Assembly (NCBI GenBank): GCA_009377375.1
Contig: WHUE01000009.1
Location: 1-64,000, forward strand
Direction of reading: 5' to 3'
Length of the DNA stretch: 64,000 nucleotides
DNA from: Alphaproteobacteria bacterium
GTDB lineage: Bacteria; Pseudomonadota; Alphaproteobacteria; MPNO01; UBA2964
Shown: positions 17,237 through 26,064 of the stretch, piece by piece
Position numbering within the stretch: position 1 is the first letter of the stretch
Layout: each line of letters starts with the position of its first letter
Made by a program: the position numbers and the translations under genes
The notes under the pieces: generated by a model
What the model was told of the DNA's origin: nothing
The model's input: the letters and a program-made list of their open reading frames with translations, nothing else
Database searches by the model: none

Positions 17237-18577
17237 ATGAGAATTTACATTTTTTGCCCAGTCTCGCGCGCCATGAAGTCCTTTCGTAAAATTGCGGGCG
17301 GCGACGCCGTGAACGTTGCTGGCGCGGCCGGAACACGCCCCGCGCCACGCGGTGGGGAGGGCGTCGAGCGCGGGCTGGTCGAAGCGGCGCAGGCGTTGGC
17401 GTTCGAGGGCCTGCCCGACCCGGTGCTGATAGAGACAGAGCGCGGCATCGTCTATGCGAACCGCCGCGCCACGGCATTTCTGGGGGCGGATCGCCGCGAG
17501 TCGCTGCTTGGTCAGCGGCTTGCGGATCTGCTCGACGCCGAGGCCGCCGGCCTTCCGTTCCGGCCGGTGGCGCCTGGGACGGGCGCGGGGGAGGCGCAGT
17601 TCCTCGGCGAGGCCAAACTCCTGCGGCGCGACGGCGAATCGGTGGACGCGGAGCTTCATGCCTCTTCCTTCGTCTGGTTCCGCGAGGCGGCGCGCATGAT
17701 CGTGCTGCGCGACCTGACCCGGGTGCGCAGGACCGAGAACGACCTGCACGCGCGGATAACCGAGCTGGAGCTGACCAAGAATCTCCTGGAGATGAGCAGC
17801 TCCAAATACGCGGAGCTCGCCGAGCAGCTTCACAGGGCCAAGGAGGCCGCCGACACCGCGAACCAGACCAAGAGCGAGTTCCTCGCCAATATGAGCCACG
17901 AGCTGCGTACGCCGCTGAACGCCATCATGGGGTTCTCGGAAGTGGTGAAGGACGAGATGTTCGGCCCGGTCGGATTGCCGCAATACGTCGAATACGCGCG
18001 CGACATCTATAACAGCGGCTCTCACCTGCTGGAGATCATCAACGACATTCTCGACCTGTCGAAGGTCGAGGCCGGCAAGTTCGAGCTGTGCGAGGAGGAA
18101 TTCTGCCTCGAGGACGTGGTGCTGGCGGTGCGCAACCTCGTCAAGGGCCGCGCCAGCGACCGCAGGATCACGGTCGCCGTCTCCCTGCCGCACGGCCTGC
18201 CGCATCTTTTCGCCGACAAGCGCACGTTCAAGCAGATGCTGCTGAACCTGACCTCCAACGCGGTCAAGTTCACCGGAGAGGAGGGCGAGGTCGTCATCGC
18301 CGCCGCGCTTCGTCCCGACGGCGCGTTGAGCGTGTCGGTGCGCGACAACGGAATCGGCATCGCGGCGGAAAACCTGGAAAAGGTGCTGGCGCCGTTCGGT
18401 CAGGTCGACAGCCCGCTGGCGCGCGAACATCAGGGCACCGGGCTCGGCCTGCCGCTCGTGAAGGCGATGATCGAGCTGCATGGCGGCACGCTCCGCCTCG
18501 ACAGCGCGGAGGGGAGGGGCACGCTCGCGACGCTGACGCTGCCGCCCGACCGGACGCTCCGCGGCGGAGGGCGCTGA
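17237..18577 (+). CDS. PAS-domain sensor histidine kinase (446 aa)
   Basis: Cytosolic kinase with a PAS domain (residues about 50-165: [20 protein letters not shown] and [12 protein letters not shown]), a helical linker, and the dimerisation box with His221 in [13 protein letters not shown]. The linker motif [20 protein letters not shown] continues into the HisKA domain, and the ATPase domain follows with the N-box [16 protein letters not shown] and GTGLGLP. The likely start is the ATG at 17237; an alternative is MKSFRK at 17273. It is divergent from the six-PAS kinase and has no receiver or adjacent regulator, so it is an orphan sensor. This [11 protein letters not shown] type often feeds DivK/PleD-like regulators in alphaproteobacteria, which is inference here. 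Confidence 0.9.
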   Translation: MRIYIFCPVSRAMKSFRKIAGGDAVNVAGAAGTRPAPRGGEGVERGLVEAAQALAFEGLPDPVLIETERGIVYANRRATAFLGADRRESLLGQRLADLLDAEAAGLPFRPVAPGTGAGEAQFLGEAKLLRRDGESVDAELHASSFVWFREAARMIVLRDLTRVRRTENDLHARITELELTKNLLEMSSSKYAELAEQLHRAKEAADTANQTKSEFLANMSHELRTPLNAIMGFSEVVKDEMFGPVGLPQYVEYARDIYNSGSHLLEIINDILDLSKVEAGKFELCEEEFCLEDVVLAVRNLVKGRASDRRITVAVSLPHGLPHLFADKRTFKQMLLNLTSNAVKFTGEEGEVVIAAALRPDGALSVSVRDNGIGIAAENLEKVLAPFGQVDSPLAREHQGTGLGLPLVKAMIELHGGTLRLDSAEGRGTLATLTLPPDRTLRGGGR

Positions 18578-18670
18578 CGCCGCCGGGTCGGCTCGCACGG
18601 CGGCGGGGCCCGGTTTCCCGGCCGGCCCCGATGGATTAGTCTGGCCTCCTCGACAGACAGGGGGACGGAC

Positions 18671-19438
18671 ATGCAACTCGAGGGACGCGCCGCGATCGTC
18701 ACCGGCTCCAGCTCAGGCACGGGCATCGGCGCTGAATGCGCCAAGGCGCTGGCCGGGCGCGGCTGCAACGTCGTCATCAACTACGCCTCCAACGAGGATG
18801 GCGCGCGCCGGACCGCGGAGGAATGCGCGGCGGCCGGGGCGGATACGCTTATTTGCCGGGGCGATGTCTCGGTCGACGCCGACTGCCGCCGCATGGTGGC
18901 GGAGGCGGTGGAACGGTGGGGGCGGCTGGACGTGCTGGTCAATAACGCCGCGACCACGAAATCGATCCCGCACGCCGACATGGAGGCGCTCGACGGAGAC
19001 GAGTTCCTGCGCATCTATTCGGTGAACGTGGTCGGGGCCTGGCAGATGACGCGCGCCGCGGCGCCGCATCTGAAGGCGTCCGGCAACGGCGCGGTGGTCA
19101 ACATCTCGTCCATCGGCGCCTTTCGCGGCAACGGCTCGTCCATCGCCTACGGCGCTTCCAAGGGCGCGCTGAACACGATGACGGTCTCGCTGGCACGGGT
19201 GCTGGCGCCGGAGGTGCGGGTCAACGCCGTCTGTCCCGGCGGGCTGCTCGGCAGCTGGACCGAGAAGATCCTCACCCCTGCGCAGTACCAGGCCCGCGTC
19301 GCCGAGGCGGAGACGGAGTATCCGCTGCGCCGCGCGATCTGGCCGAAGGACGTGGCCGCCACCGTGCTGTGGCTGGTGGCCGAGGCGGAAACGATGACAG
19401 GCGAGGCGATCCGGATGGATTCCGGCATGCATCTGTGA
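18671..19438 (+). CDS. short-chain dehydrogenase/reductase (255 aa)
   Basis: Classical SDR fold enzyme. It has TGSSSGTGIGAECA (cofactor Gly-rich loop, residues about 11-24), NNAAT, NISSIG with the catalytic Ser, and YGASKGAL with the catalytic Tyr/Lys. NPGG is replaced by VCPGGLLGSW, and the C-terminal MTGEAIRMDSGMHL is the usual SDR ending. GGGGAC precedes the ATG. The substrate is not evident. It follows the kinase gene by 93 bases and precedes a cyclophilin gene on the same strand. Confidence 0.88.
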   Translation: MQLEGRAAIVTGSSSGTGIGAECAKALAGRGCNVVINYASNEDGARRTAEECAAAGADTLICRGDVSVDADCRRMVAEAVERWGRLDVLVNNAATTKSIPHADMEALDGDEFLRIYSVNVVGAWQMTRAAAPHLKASGNGAVVNISSIGAFRGNGSSIAYGASKGALNTMTVSLARVLAPEVRVNAVCPGGLLGSWTEKILTPAQYQARVAEAETEYPLRRAIWPKDVAATVLWLVAEAETMTGEAIRMDSGMHL

Positions 19439-19532
19439 CGGGGCGGGGACGGCCATATCCCGGTTGCCCGATGCCGCGCCAGCGCATAATCTCCCGCCGC
19501 AACGGGACAGACTGTGGTGACGGAGCGATGAC

Positions 19533-20084
19533 ATGCAGTTCCTTCTGCGCGCCTTGTGCGTATTTGTGGTGGCTTTCACGATCGGGGCCGGCCCGGTGAG
19601 CGCGACCGATGCCGAGAACACGCTCTACATGGAGCTGGAATGGGGCCGGGTGGTGATCGAGATGCGGCCCGACCTGGCGCCGAAGCACGTCGCCCGCATC
19701 AAGCAGCTGGCGCGTCAGAAGTTCTACGACGGCGTCGTGTTCCACCGCGTGATCCGGGGCTTCATGGCCCAGACGGGCGATCCGCGGGGCGACGGCACGG
19801 GGGGATCGGGCATCAAGCTGCAGGCCGAGTTCAATCAGGAACAGCATCTGCGCGGCGTCGTCTCGATGGCGCGCGCCGGGAGCCCCGACAGCGCGGACAG
19901 CCAGTTCTTCATCATGCTCGGCGATGCGCCGCATCTTGACGGCCAGTACACCGCCTGGGGCAAGGTGACGTCCGGGATGGATCATGTCGACCGCATCAAG
20001 AAGGGGCTGACGCGCGAGAACGGATCGGTGAACGACCCCGACAAGATCGTCACCCTGCGCGTCGCGGCCGACGTGAAGGAGTAG
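19533..20084 (+). CDS. periplasmic cyclophilin-type peptidyl-prolyl cis-trans isomerase
   Basis: 183-aa folding catalyst with a signal peptide (residues 1 to about 24) exporting it to the periplasm. The cyclophilin active-site run FYDGVVFHRVIRGFMAQTGD (about residues 69-88) is intact, including Arg and Phe of the FHRVI motif, and is followed by GTGGSG, SQFFIML and HLDGQYTAWGKV. It lacks the Trp of eukaryotic cyclophilins, as bacterial forms usually do. It isomerises Xaa-Pro bonds in exported proteins. Confidence 0.93.
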   Translation: MQFLLRALCVFVVAFTIGAGPVSATDAENTLYMELEWGRVVIEMRPDLAPKHVARIKQLARQKFYDGVVFHRVIRGFMAQTGDPRGDGTGGSGIKLQAEFNQEQHLRGVVSMARAGSPDSADSQFFIMLGDAPHLDGQYTAWGKVTSGMDHVDRIKKGLTRENGSVNDPDKIVTLRVAADVKE

Positions 20085-20280
20085 CGTCGCCGCCGCGGCC
20101 GGTCAGCCCCGGCGTCCTCGCAGATAGACGAACCAGTAAACGGCGCCGAACGGAAGCCCGCCGCCGGGGCGCGGCCGACCGGTTGCGGTTCGGTCACGGG
20201 TTGCCCCTGTTGTTGCCGGGCTCTCCGTGGCCGGTGTACCCTGCCCCCGTCCAGCCCCCAAGCAAAGGCGCCGCATCGCC

Positions 20281-20943
20281 ATGGTCGAAGTACCGCCGAT
20301 CTACGAACAGCAGGGACTCGGCGGACGCATCGGCTTCGGCCGGCGGCCCGCGCTGCTGGTGATCGATTTCATCAATGCGTTCAACGACCCGGCCCGGTTC
20401 GGCGGCGGCAACATCCAGGACGCTATCGATGCGACCGAAGGGCTGCTCGCCGTCGCCCGGCATTATGCGCTGCCCATCGCCTATACCAGCCACTGCTATG
20501 CAGGCGACGGCAGTGACGAGGGCGTGTTCAACCGCAAGATGCCGCGCATGGGCAAGGTGCTGGTGCGCGGCAGCGAGGCGGTGCAGGTGGTCGATCAGCT
20601 CGCGCCGCGTCCCGGCGAATACGTGCTGGAGAAACGCTACCCGTCCGGCTTCTTCGGCACGGATCTCGCCGGCTGGCTGGCCGCGCGCGGCGTCGACACG
20701 GCCATCGTCACCGGCTGCACCACCTCGGGCTGCGTGCGGGCGACGGTGGTCGACGCCATGGGGTACGGGCTGCGGCCCGTGGTGCCGCTGGAATGCGTCG
20801 GCGACCGCGCCGAGGCGCCGCACCAGGCCAATCTGTTCGACATGGCGCAGAAATACGCCGACGTGCTGCCGCTGGCCGACGTGCTGGCCGAGCTGGAGGC
20901 GCTGTTCCCGCAGCAGCGCCGCACCGACGACAATTCCCTCTGA
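20281..20943 (+). CDS. isochorismatase-family cysteine hydrolase, maleamate amidohydrolase-like
   Basis: 220-aa alpha/beta hydrolase. The Asp-Lys-Cys triad is in place: Asp in LLVIDFINAF, Lys in VLEKRYPSGFFGTDL, and Cys in VTGCTTSGCVRATVVDAM. The family includes N-carbamoylsarcosine amidase and NicF-type maleamate amidohydrolase. It starts at the ATG at 20281; the 18 codons of open frame before it are not protein-like. The downstream gene, 10 bases away, belongs to the maleate isomerase superfamily, and NicF and NicE catalyse consecutive late steps of nicotinate breakdown, so a similar amide-to-acid step is plausible. The true substrate is unknown. Confidence 0.85.
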   Translation: MVEVPPIYEQQGLGGRIGFGRRPALLVIDFINAFNDPARFGGGNIQDAIDATEGLLAVARHYALPIAYTSHCYAGDGSDEGVFNRKMPRMGKVLVRGSEAVQVVDQLAPRPGEYVLEKRYPSGFFGTDLAGWLAARGVDTAIVTGCTTSGCVRATVVDAMGYGLRPVVPLECVGDRAEAPHQANLFDMAQKYADVLPLADVLAELEALFPQQRRTDDNSL

Positions 20944-20953
20944 AGGAGCAGAC

Positions 20954-21727
20954 ATGACGGACGCGCTGGGCTGGCGGAAGAAATTCGGCGTGATCGCGCC
21001 CTCCACCAACACGATCGTGCAGCCCGAATACGACGAGATGCGGCCGCGCGGCGTGACCAACCATTTCTCCCGCATCTGGATTCCTGACGACCCCGTGGAA
21101 AGCGACGATGACTTCAACCGGCTGATGGAGAACATCCGCCGCGAGACCGACAGCGCCATCGAGCGGGTGATGACCTGTGAGCCGGACTACATGGTGATGG
21201 GCATGTCGTCGGAGACGTTCTGGGGCGGGCTGGCGGCGAGCATCGCCCTGCGCGAGCGCGTCGAGGCGCTGTCGGGGCTGCGCGTCGCGATGGGCTCGGA
21301 CGCCTGCCAGGCGGCGCTGAAATGCTACGGCGACATAAGGCGCATCGGGGTGGTCACGCCTTACTGGCCGGTCGGCGACGAGAACGTGCGCCGCTTCTTC
21401 ACCGATTGCGGGTTCGAGGTGGTGCGGCTCACGGGGCTCAAATGCCGGAGCCCGGTGCAGATCGCCCATGTGCAGGAGGAGACCCTGCGCGACGCGCTGC
21501 TCGCGCTGGACGGCGAGGACGTCGAGGCGCTGGTGCAGGTGGGCACCAACCTCGCCATGGCGAGGCTCGCGGGGGCGGCGGAGACGATGCTGAAGAAGCC
21601 GGTGCTGGCGATCAACACCGCGACCTACTGGTATGCGCTGCGCGCCAACGGCATCGACGACGTGGTGGAAGGATTCGGCTCTCTGCTCAGCGATTATAGG
21701 TCTCTTCCCGTCGCCGCCGCCGAATAG
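20954..21727 (+). CDS. aspartate/glutamate racemase-superfamily protein (maleate isomerase/arylmalonate decarboxylase type) lacking the usual catalytic cysteines
   Basis: 257 aa, starting at the ATG at 20954 behind AAGGAG. The fold pattern is clear: KFGVIAPSTNTIVQPE at the N-terminus, RIGVVTPYWPVGDENVRRFF in the middle and AINTATYWYALRANGI at the end. Maleate isomerases use two cysteines. Here the first site reads MGMSSETFWGG and the second VQVGTNLAMA, both without Cys. Similar Cys-less sequences exist as a recognisable subgroup in alphaproteobacteria (recalled, not searched), so this is probably a functional variant with other chemistry. It sits in an operon with the amidohydrolase-like gene. 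Confidence 0.82.
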   Translation: MTDALGWRKKFGVIAPSTNTIVQPEYDEMRPRGVTNHFSRIWIPDDPVESDDDFNRLMENIRRETDSAIERVMTCEPDYMVMGMSSETFWGGLAASIALRERVEALSGLRVAMGSDACQAALKCYGDIRRIGVVTPYWPVGDENVRRFFTDCGFEVVRLTGLKCRSPVQIAHVQEETLRDALLALDGEDVEALVQVGTNLAMARLAGAAETMLKKPVLAINTATYWYALRANGIDDVVEGFGSLLSDYRSLPVAAAE

Positions 21728-21912
21728 CGTAAAGAGAAGCGTCTCTCGGCGCAATTTTAGAGAAATTTGTCTATCACGTGACTTTAATAAGCCGATAATT
21801 TTATTATCATTATTAATTATTTCGAAACTGTTCTCATTGACGCGAGGACTGCTTTCGCCGCATCCTGTCGGAACGTATAAGGCCAGGAGGGCATTATTGA
21901 AGGAATGGCGCG
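21728..21912 (+). promoter_or_regulatory. AT-rich promoter region before the FlgC-like gene
   Basis: This stretch is markedly AT-rich, above all 21750-21830 (AATTTTATTATCATTATTAA), in a GC-rich genome. It lies between the stop of the racemase-like gene and a separately controlled small gene with a terminator of its own. No specific sigma-factor box could be assigned. A CACGTG at 21776 is only a short palindrome. Confidence 0.4.
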
Positions 21913-22356
21913 ATGATTGCATCGGTCCGAAATTCCTTGTCCGGCATGAGGCTGAGCGCGAAGGCGACCGCCGTTTCGGTATCCAATACCGCCAATGCGC
22001 ACAATACGGCGAGCCTGGACAGCATGGCGGTTGCCGGCGCATCCGCCGGGCGGCAGAGCGGCGGCTATGACGAGGCGCCGCACGATCCCCTCTATACCCC
22101 GCAGCGGGTGGAAGGGGAGTCGGTGGAAGGCGGCGGCGTTCGCGCGGTCCTGCGCGATGTGACGCCGGCGCATGTCGTGGCTTACGCGCCGGGCGATCCG
22201 CATGCGGACGAGCATGGCCGCGTCGCCCGGTCGAACGTGGATATGGCGGAGGAGGCCGTGCGGACCAGGCAGGCGCGCACGCACTACGCGGCCAATCTCC
22301 GGGTTCTTCTCACGACGGACGAGATGCTGGGGACCCTGCTGGACAACAAGGCTTAG
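21913..22356 (+). CDS. flagellar rod protein FlgC-like protein, orphan (147 aa)
   Basis: The N-terminus MIASVRNSLSGMRLSAKATAVSVSNTANAH has the pattern of the flagellar basal-body rod N-terminal domain (SALSGMxAxxxRLxVxAxNIANAxT). The C-terminal VDMAEEAVRTRQARTHYAANL matches the rod C-terminal motif (NVDxxxEMxxMIxAxRxYxAN). The middle is Asp/Gly-rich and GDPHADEHGRV resembles the FlgC D-P-A-D loop. No other flagellar gene is in the window. It has its own AT-rich upstream region and a strong terminator, so it is a monocistronic unit. It may be a diverged rod protein or an unrelated secreted filament subunit. Confidence 0.7.
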   Translation: MIASVRNSLSGMRLSAKATAVSVSNTANAHNTASLDSMAVAGASAGRQSGGYDEAPHDPLYTPQRVEGESVEGGGVRAVLRDVTPAHVVAYAPGDPHADEHGRVARSNVDMAEEAVRTRQARTHYAANLRVLLTTDEMLGTLLDNKA

Positions 22357-22410
22357 GCCCCGGAAGTTTAAGTGGCGGCGGAGCCGTCGAAAGCACGGGA
22401 TGAAGACCGG

Positions 22411-22453
22411 CGGGGCCGCCAGTCCGGACAGGGGCTGGCGGCTCCGCTTTTTT
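22411..22453 (+). terminator. intrinsic terminator after the FlgC-like gene
   Basis: The stem CGGGGCCGCCAG (22411-22422) pairs with CTGGCGGCTCCG (22435-22446) with one G-U pair, a 12-base loop, then C and six T residues (22448-22453). It follows the plus-strand gene by 55 bases and ends six bases before the stop of the convergent MFS gene. Confidence 0.85.
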
Positions 22454-22458
22454 CTGCA

Positions 22459-23700
22459 TCAGCGCCGCCGCGTGATCCGCCACATCCCGACGGTGAGCAT
22501 CAAGAGGATGATCGTGTCCACGGTCAGTATCAGCAGCGCCGCGGTGAAGCCGCCGGTGAGGTTCGACACCAGGCCGACGGTCATCGGGCCGAGCATGCCG
22601 CCGATCTCCCCGGCCGAGAAGTAAAGCCCGCTGGCCTGGCCGACATTGCCGCTGCGCCCGCCTTCCGAATCCATCAGCGTCAGCACCGCGATGCTGCTCA
22701 GCGTGCCGCGGGCGAGGCCGGAGAGGAGCAGCCCGGCGGTCGTCGCGCCCGGCCCGCCATAGGCGATGAGCAGCGTCGCCGCGCCGGCGCAGCAGATCAG
22801 GACGGCGAGGATGGGAAACCGCTTGTCCGGCGTCGCCAGGCGCGGGATGGTCAGCGCTGCCGCGATCCCCACCATCACCGGGATGGCGGCCCAGTACCCC
22901 GCCTCGGCCGCCGTCATGCCGCCGGTGCGCAGGATTTCCGGCAGCCAGTTGTTCATGCTGTGATTGTAGAACAGGATGCCGACCGACATGACGATGATGA
23001 TCTGCACCGTCGGCCGCCGGATTAGGGCGAGGAAGCCTTCCAGCGAGGTGCCGGTGCGGGTGTCGGCCTCGTGCTTTTCCATCGCCCGGCTCAGCGGATG
23101 GCCGGCGAGGACGAACCAGGCGACGCCGGCGAGGAAGGTGACGGCGGCGTAGACGTAGAGCGCGAGCCGCCAGTCGCCCTCCATCAGCGGCACCATCACG
23201 CTGTTGGTCAGGGTCAGCGCGGTGATCACGCCCAGCGTGTTGCCGGTGAAGTAGACGCCGATGGCGAGGCCCCGGTCGGCGCCGCGGAACCACTGGCTGA
23301 TGACCTTGGGCGCGCCGGTGGAGACCAGCGGCCCGCCGAGGCCGAACACCGCGACGGCGAGGAACAGACTGACCGGCCCTTCCGCCGCGCCCCGCATCAC
23401 CTGCGAGACAGCGATGACGGTAGTGGCGATCAGCAGCCCGCGCCGCGGCCCGATCCGGTCCAGCAGCGCGCCGCAGGGCACGGCGGTGAAGATGTAGACC
23501 AGCGCCCAGGCACCGAGCACAAGCCCCATCTCGGCGTTGTCCATGCCGAGGTCGCGGCTGACGGCGTGCACCAGCGGGGCCATCGACGCCATCGTCAGCC
23601 CGAAGGCGTAATAGATCATCGAGACGCCGCCGAGCATCGCCCAGCGCCAGGGGCCGGCGCGCGCGGCCGCGCCGGAGGACGTCTGGGGCGCCAGGCTCAC
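22459..23700 (-). CDS. major facilitator superfamily transporter
   Basis: 413-aa polytopic protein with about 12 membrane helices. The MFS loop motif between helices 2 and 3 is present as GALLDRIGPRRG, and the C-terminal half begins with a cytoplasmic loop near residue 210. It is a generic MFS type, most like the anion/nitrate or cyanate transporter group. The start is GTG 23700 (VSLAPQTSS), ten bases from the stop of the molybdopterin fusion gene, so it is the last gene of the Cox-type operon and might import the hydroxylase substrate. That role is inference. Confidence 0.85.
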   Translation of the reverse strand: MSLAPQTSSGAAARAGPWRWAMLGGVSMIYYAFGLTMASMAPLVHAVSRDLGMDNAEMGLVLGAWALVYIFTAVPCGALLDRIGPRRGLLIATTVIAVSQVMRGAAEGPVSLFLAVAVFGLGGPLVSTGAPKVISQWFRGADRGLAIGVYFTGNTLGVITALTLTNSVMVPLMEGDWRLALYVYAAVTFLAGVAWFVLAGHPLSRAMEKHEADTRTGTSLEGFLALIRRPTVQIIIVMSVGILFYNHSMNNWLPEILRTGGMTAAEAGYWAAIPVMVGIAAALTIPRLATPDKRFPILAVLICCAGAATLLIAYGGPGATTAGLLLSGLARGTLSSIAVLTLMDSEGGRSGNVGQASGLYFSAGEIGGMLGPMTVGLVSNLTGGFTAALLILTVDTIILLMLTVGMWRITRRR

Positions 23701-23710
23701 CGGGTTTCGG

Positions 23711-25357
23711 TCAGTTTCCGGCTTCCCGCGCGGCCTTGTGGGCGGCGAGGGCGGCAGGGGTGTCGAGGTCGTTGAGCACGGCGTCGTCCGGCATCGCGAC
23801 CTCGCGCACCGCGTCCTCGTGCTCGCCGATCAGGTGCCGCGCGCCGACGTCGCCGGTGACCGCGCCCATCTCGGCGAAGAACCGCCTCGCCCACAGCACC
23901 GGGTTGCCGCGCTTGCCGTTGAAGCTGGGCACGCAGATGGCGGCGCCGCCGTCGGGGTCGAAGCTCTCGACCAGCCGGTCGATGAGCGCGGACGAAATGT
24001 CCGGCATGTCGCCGAGACACACCATCGCGCCTTCCACGCCGTCGTCCAGCACCGCCAGACCGGCGCGCAGCGAGGTGGACAGGCCTTCCGCATAGCCGGG
24101 ATTGTGAACGAGGATGACGTCGTATCGGGCAAGCGCCGCATGCACGCGCTCCGGCTCGTGCCCCGTCACCACGACGACCGGATCGCAGGAGGAGGCCAGC
24201 GCGGCCTCGACCGCCCAGGCGACCATCGGTTTGCCGCCTATATCGGCCAGCAGCTTGTTGACCGATCCCATGCGCTGCGAGCGGCCGGCGGCAAGCACCA
24301 GCGCCGCGACGCGGCGCGCAGCCGGCCTGCGTGCGCCCCGCCGGCGCGGCGCGGCCCGGTCGCGCGGCATCGGCCGGCCGGGAATCTCCTTCAGCAGCCC
24401 GCCGACGCCCATCGCGGCGAGGTCCGCGCCCGTGACCTCGATCCCCGCGGCCACCCGTTCCAGAACCCAGTCGAAGCCGTGCAGCCGGGGGGAGCGCGCC
24501 GAGCCGGGCAGGCCGAGCACGCGCATCCCGTCGATGCGGGCCAGCAGCATCAGATTGCCGGGATCGACGGGCATGCCGAAATGTTCGACCTCTCCGCCGC
24601 AGCGCAGGATCGCGGCGGGCACCACGTCGAGGCGGTCGGCGATGGCGGATGCGCCCAGCGCCAACGCCACGTCGCGCCCGGCGGTGCGGAGGGTCTTCAG
24701 CGCGTCCGCCACCTGCGCCTCGTCGTGATCGCAACGGATCTCCTCCGCCAGGGTCGCGCCGATGCCGGCCAGCCGGGCGCGGGTGACGGCTACAGCCTTG
24801 TCGATCACGCTTTCCTTGATGCCCGGCAGCCGGGTCTGCACGAGCCCCACGGTCATCGGCCGGAATGCGGCGAGCTGCACCGGGGCGGGGCGCCCGTCCA
24901 GCACGGCGCGGCAGCGCGTCACGGTCGCGCCGGGGACGGCGAAGGTGATGATCTTGACGGTCGCCGCCAACTCGCCCGCGGCAAGCCGCGCGTAGCGCGG
25001 TACGGTGGCGATGGTCACGGATTCGTCCACGGCGTTGACCGCGTCGATGGCTTCGGCGTCGATCACTGCGAGCCCGTCCCGCTCGGCATAGAGGTTGCAC
25101 CGCCCGGTGGCGGGCGCGCTCGCGGTCAGTCCGTCGCCGCAGACCGCCTCGGCGACGCGGCCGGCCGCCTCGTTCTCGCCGAGATCGCCGGGCTCCATGC
25201 GCAGCGCGGTGACGCTGTCGATTCCCGCGTCTTCCAGCGCGGCGACGTCGTCCGGCGAAAGCAGGCTGCCCTTGCGGAAGCGGACACCGCCGACGCGCAG
25301 GGAGTGGGCGAGGATCGCGCCCGCCGCCTCGCACACCGGGATATCGCCGAACTTCAC
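23711..25357 (-). CDS. molybdopterin-binding (MoeA-like) and MobA-like nucleotidyltransferase fusion protein
   Basis: 548-aa two-domain enzyme. Residues 1 to about 340 form a MoeA/MogA-type molybdopterin-binding domain, with GLVQTRLPGIKESVIDKAV and VALALGASAIADR. After a basic Arg-rich linker, residues about 355-548 form a MobA/MocA-type nucleotidyltransferase with VLAAGRSQRMGSVNKLL, GDMPDISSALIDRLV and NGKRGNPVLW. It would attach a nucleotide (CMP or GMP) to molybdopterin for the hydroxylase encoded upstream. The start is GTG 25357, overlapping the XdhC stop by four bases. This fusion occurs in other alphaproteobacteria. It is part of the Cox-type operon. Confidence 0.88.
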   Translation of the reverse strand: MKFGDIPVCEAAGAILAHSLRVGGVRFRKGSLLSPDDVAALEDAGIDSVTALRMEPGDLGENEAAGRVAEAVCGDGLTASAPATGRCNLYAERDGLAVIDAEAIDAVNAVDESVTIATVPRYARLAAGELAATVKIITFAVPGATVTRCRAVLDGRPAPVQLAAFRPMTVGLVQTRLPGIKESVIDKAVAVTRARLAGIGATLAEEIRCDHDEAQVADALKTLRTAGRDVALALGASAIADRLDVVPAAILRCGGEVEHFGMPVDPGNLMLLARIDGMRVLGLPGSARSPRLHGFDWVLERVAAGIEVTGADLAAMGVGGLLKEIPGRPMPRDRAAPRRRGARRPAARRVAALVLAAGRSQRMGSVNKLLADIGGKPMVAWAVEAALASSCDPVVVVTGHEPERVHAALARYDVILVHNPGYAEGLSTSLRAGLAVLDDGVEGAMVCLGDMPDISSALIDRLVESFDPDGGAAICVPSFNGKRGNPVLWARRFFAEMGAVTGDVGARHLIGEHEDAVREVAMPDDAVLNDLDTPAALAAHKAAREAGN

Positions 25358-26064
25358 GCCGCGGCCTTCGTTTCCTTTTCGTGCAGCACCCCGGTGATCT
25401 GGCCCAGGATGGACACGGCGATCTCCGCCGGAGATACCGCGCCGAGCGACAGCCCGACAGGGCCGTGGATGCGGCCGATCTCGGCGTCGTTGAATCCGGC
25501 CTCGCGCAGCCGCTCGATGCGGCCGGCATGGGTGCGCCGGCTGCCGAGCGCGCCGATATAGAAGGCGTCGGATTTTAGCGCAACGTGCAGCCCCGGATCG
25601 TCGATCTTCGGGTCGTGGGTCAGCGTGACCACCGCGGTGCGGCGGTCGAGATCGAGCCCCGGCATCGCCTCGTCCGGCCATTCGGCGATCAGCGTCACGC
25701 CGGGGAAACGGTCATCGGTGGCGAAGGAGCCGCGCGGATCGACCACCGTGACGTCGTAACCGGCCACCGCCGCCATGCGCGACAGCGGCTGGGCGATATG
25801 CACGGCGCCGACGATCACCATGCGGAGCGGCGGATTGAAGACCTGGAGGAAGACCTCGCCCTCGGTAGTCTGTACCGTAGTGCTGCGGTCGTCGCGCATG
25901 GCCTCGCGCGCGGCCTCGACCACGGTGGCGTTCTCGGCCAGCGGGCCGTCGGCGCGGTTGCGATAGACCAGCGCCTGCGCGCCGGTTGCCAGGTTGGTGG
26001 CCAGCACCACCGGCGTCTTGGCCTTGCGGTCCTTCAGGAGCTGGGTCAGCGTGGCGGCTTTCAT
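25354..26064 (-). CDS. XdhC/CoxF-type cofactor-insertion protein, C-terminal (Rossmann) half as a separate gene
   Basis: 236 aa. The Rossmann domain reads MVIVGAVHIAQPLSRMAAVAGYDVTVVDPRG, then TLTHDPKIDDPGL and YIGALGSRRTHAGRIERL, the typical XdhC C-terminal pattern, ending in GLSLGAVSPAEIAVSILGQI. XdhC proteins deliver sulfurated Mo cofactor to xanthine dehydrogenase-like enzymes. The N-terminal XdhC domain is encoded by the gene just upstream, overlapping by one base, so here the protein is split in two. It probably works as a complex with that partner. Confidence 0.9.
   Translation of the reverse strand: MKAATLTQLLKDRKAKTPVVLATNLATGAQALVYRNRADGPLAENATVVEAAREAMRDDRSTTVQTTEGEVFLQVFNPPLRMVIVGAVHIAQPLSRMAAVAGYDVTVVDPRGSFATDDRFPGVTLIAEWPDEAMPGLDLDRRTAVVTLTHDPKIDDPGLHVALKSDAFYIGALGSRRTHAGRIERLREAGFNDAEIGRIHGPVGLSLGAVSPAEIAVSILGQITGVLHEKETKAAA

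Noticed and set aside
20101-20197. Possible small minus-strand peptide ending in FGAVYWFVYLRGRRG
   Set aside because: The hydrophobic end looks protein-like, but no start codon with a ribosome site lies in that frame, and the region is between two plus-strand genes.
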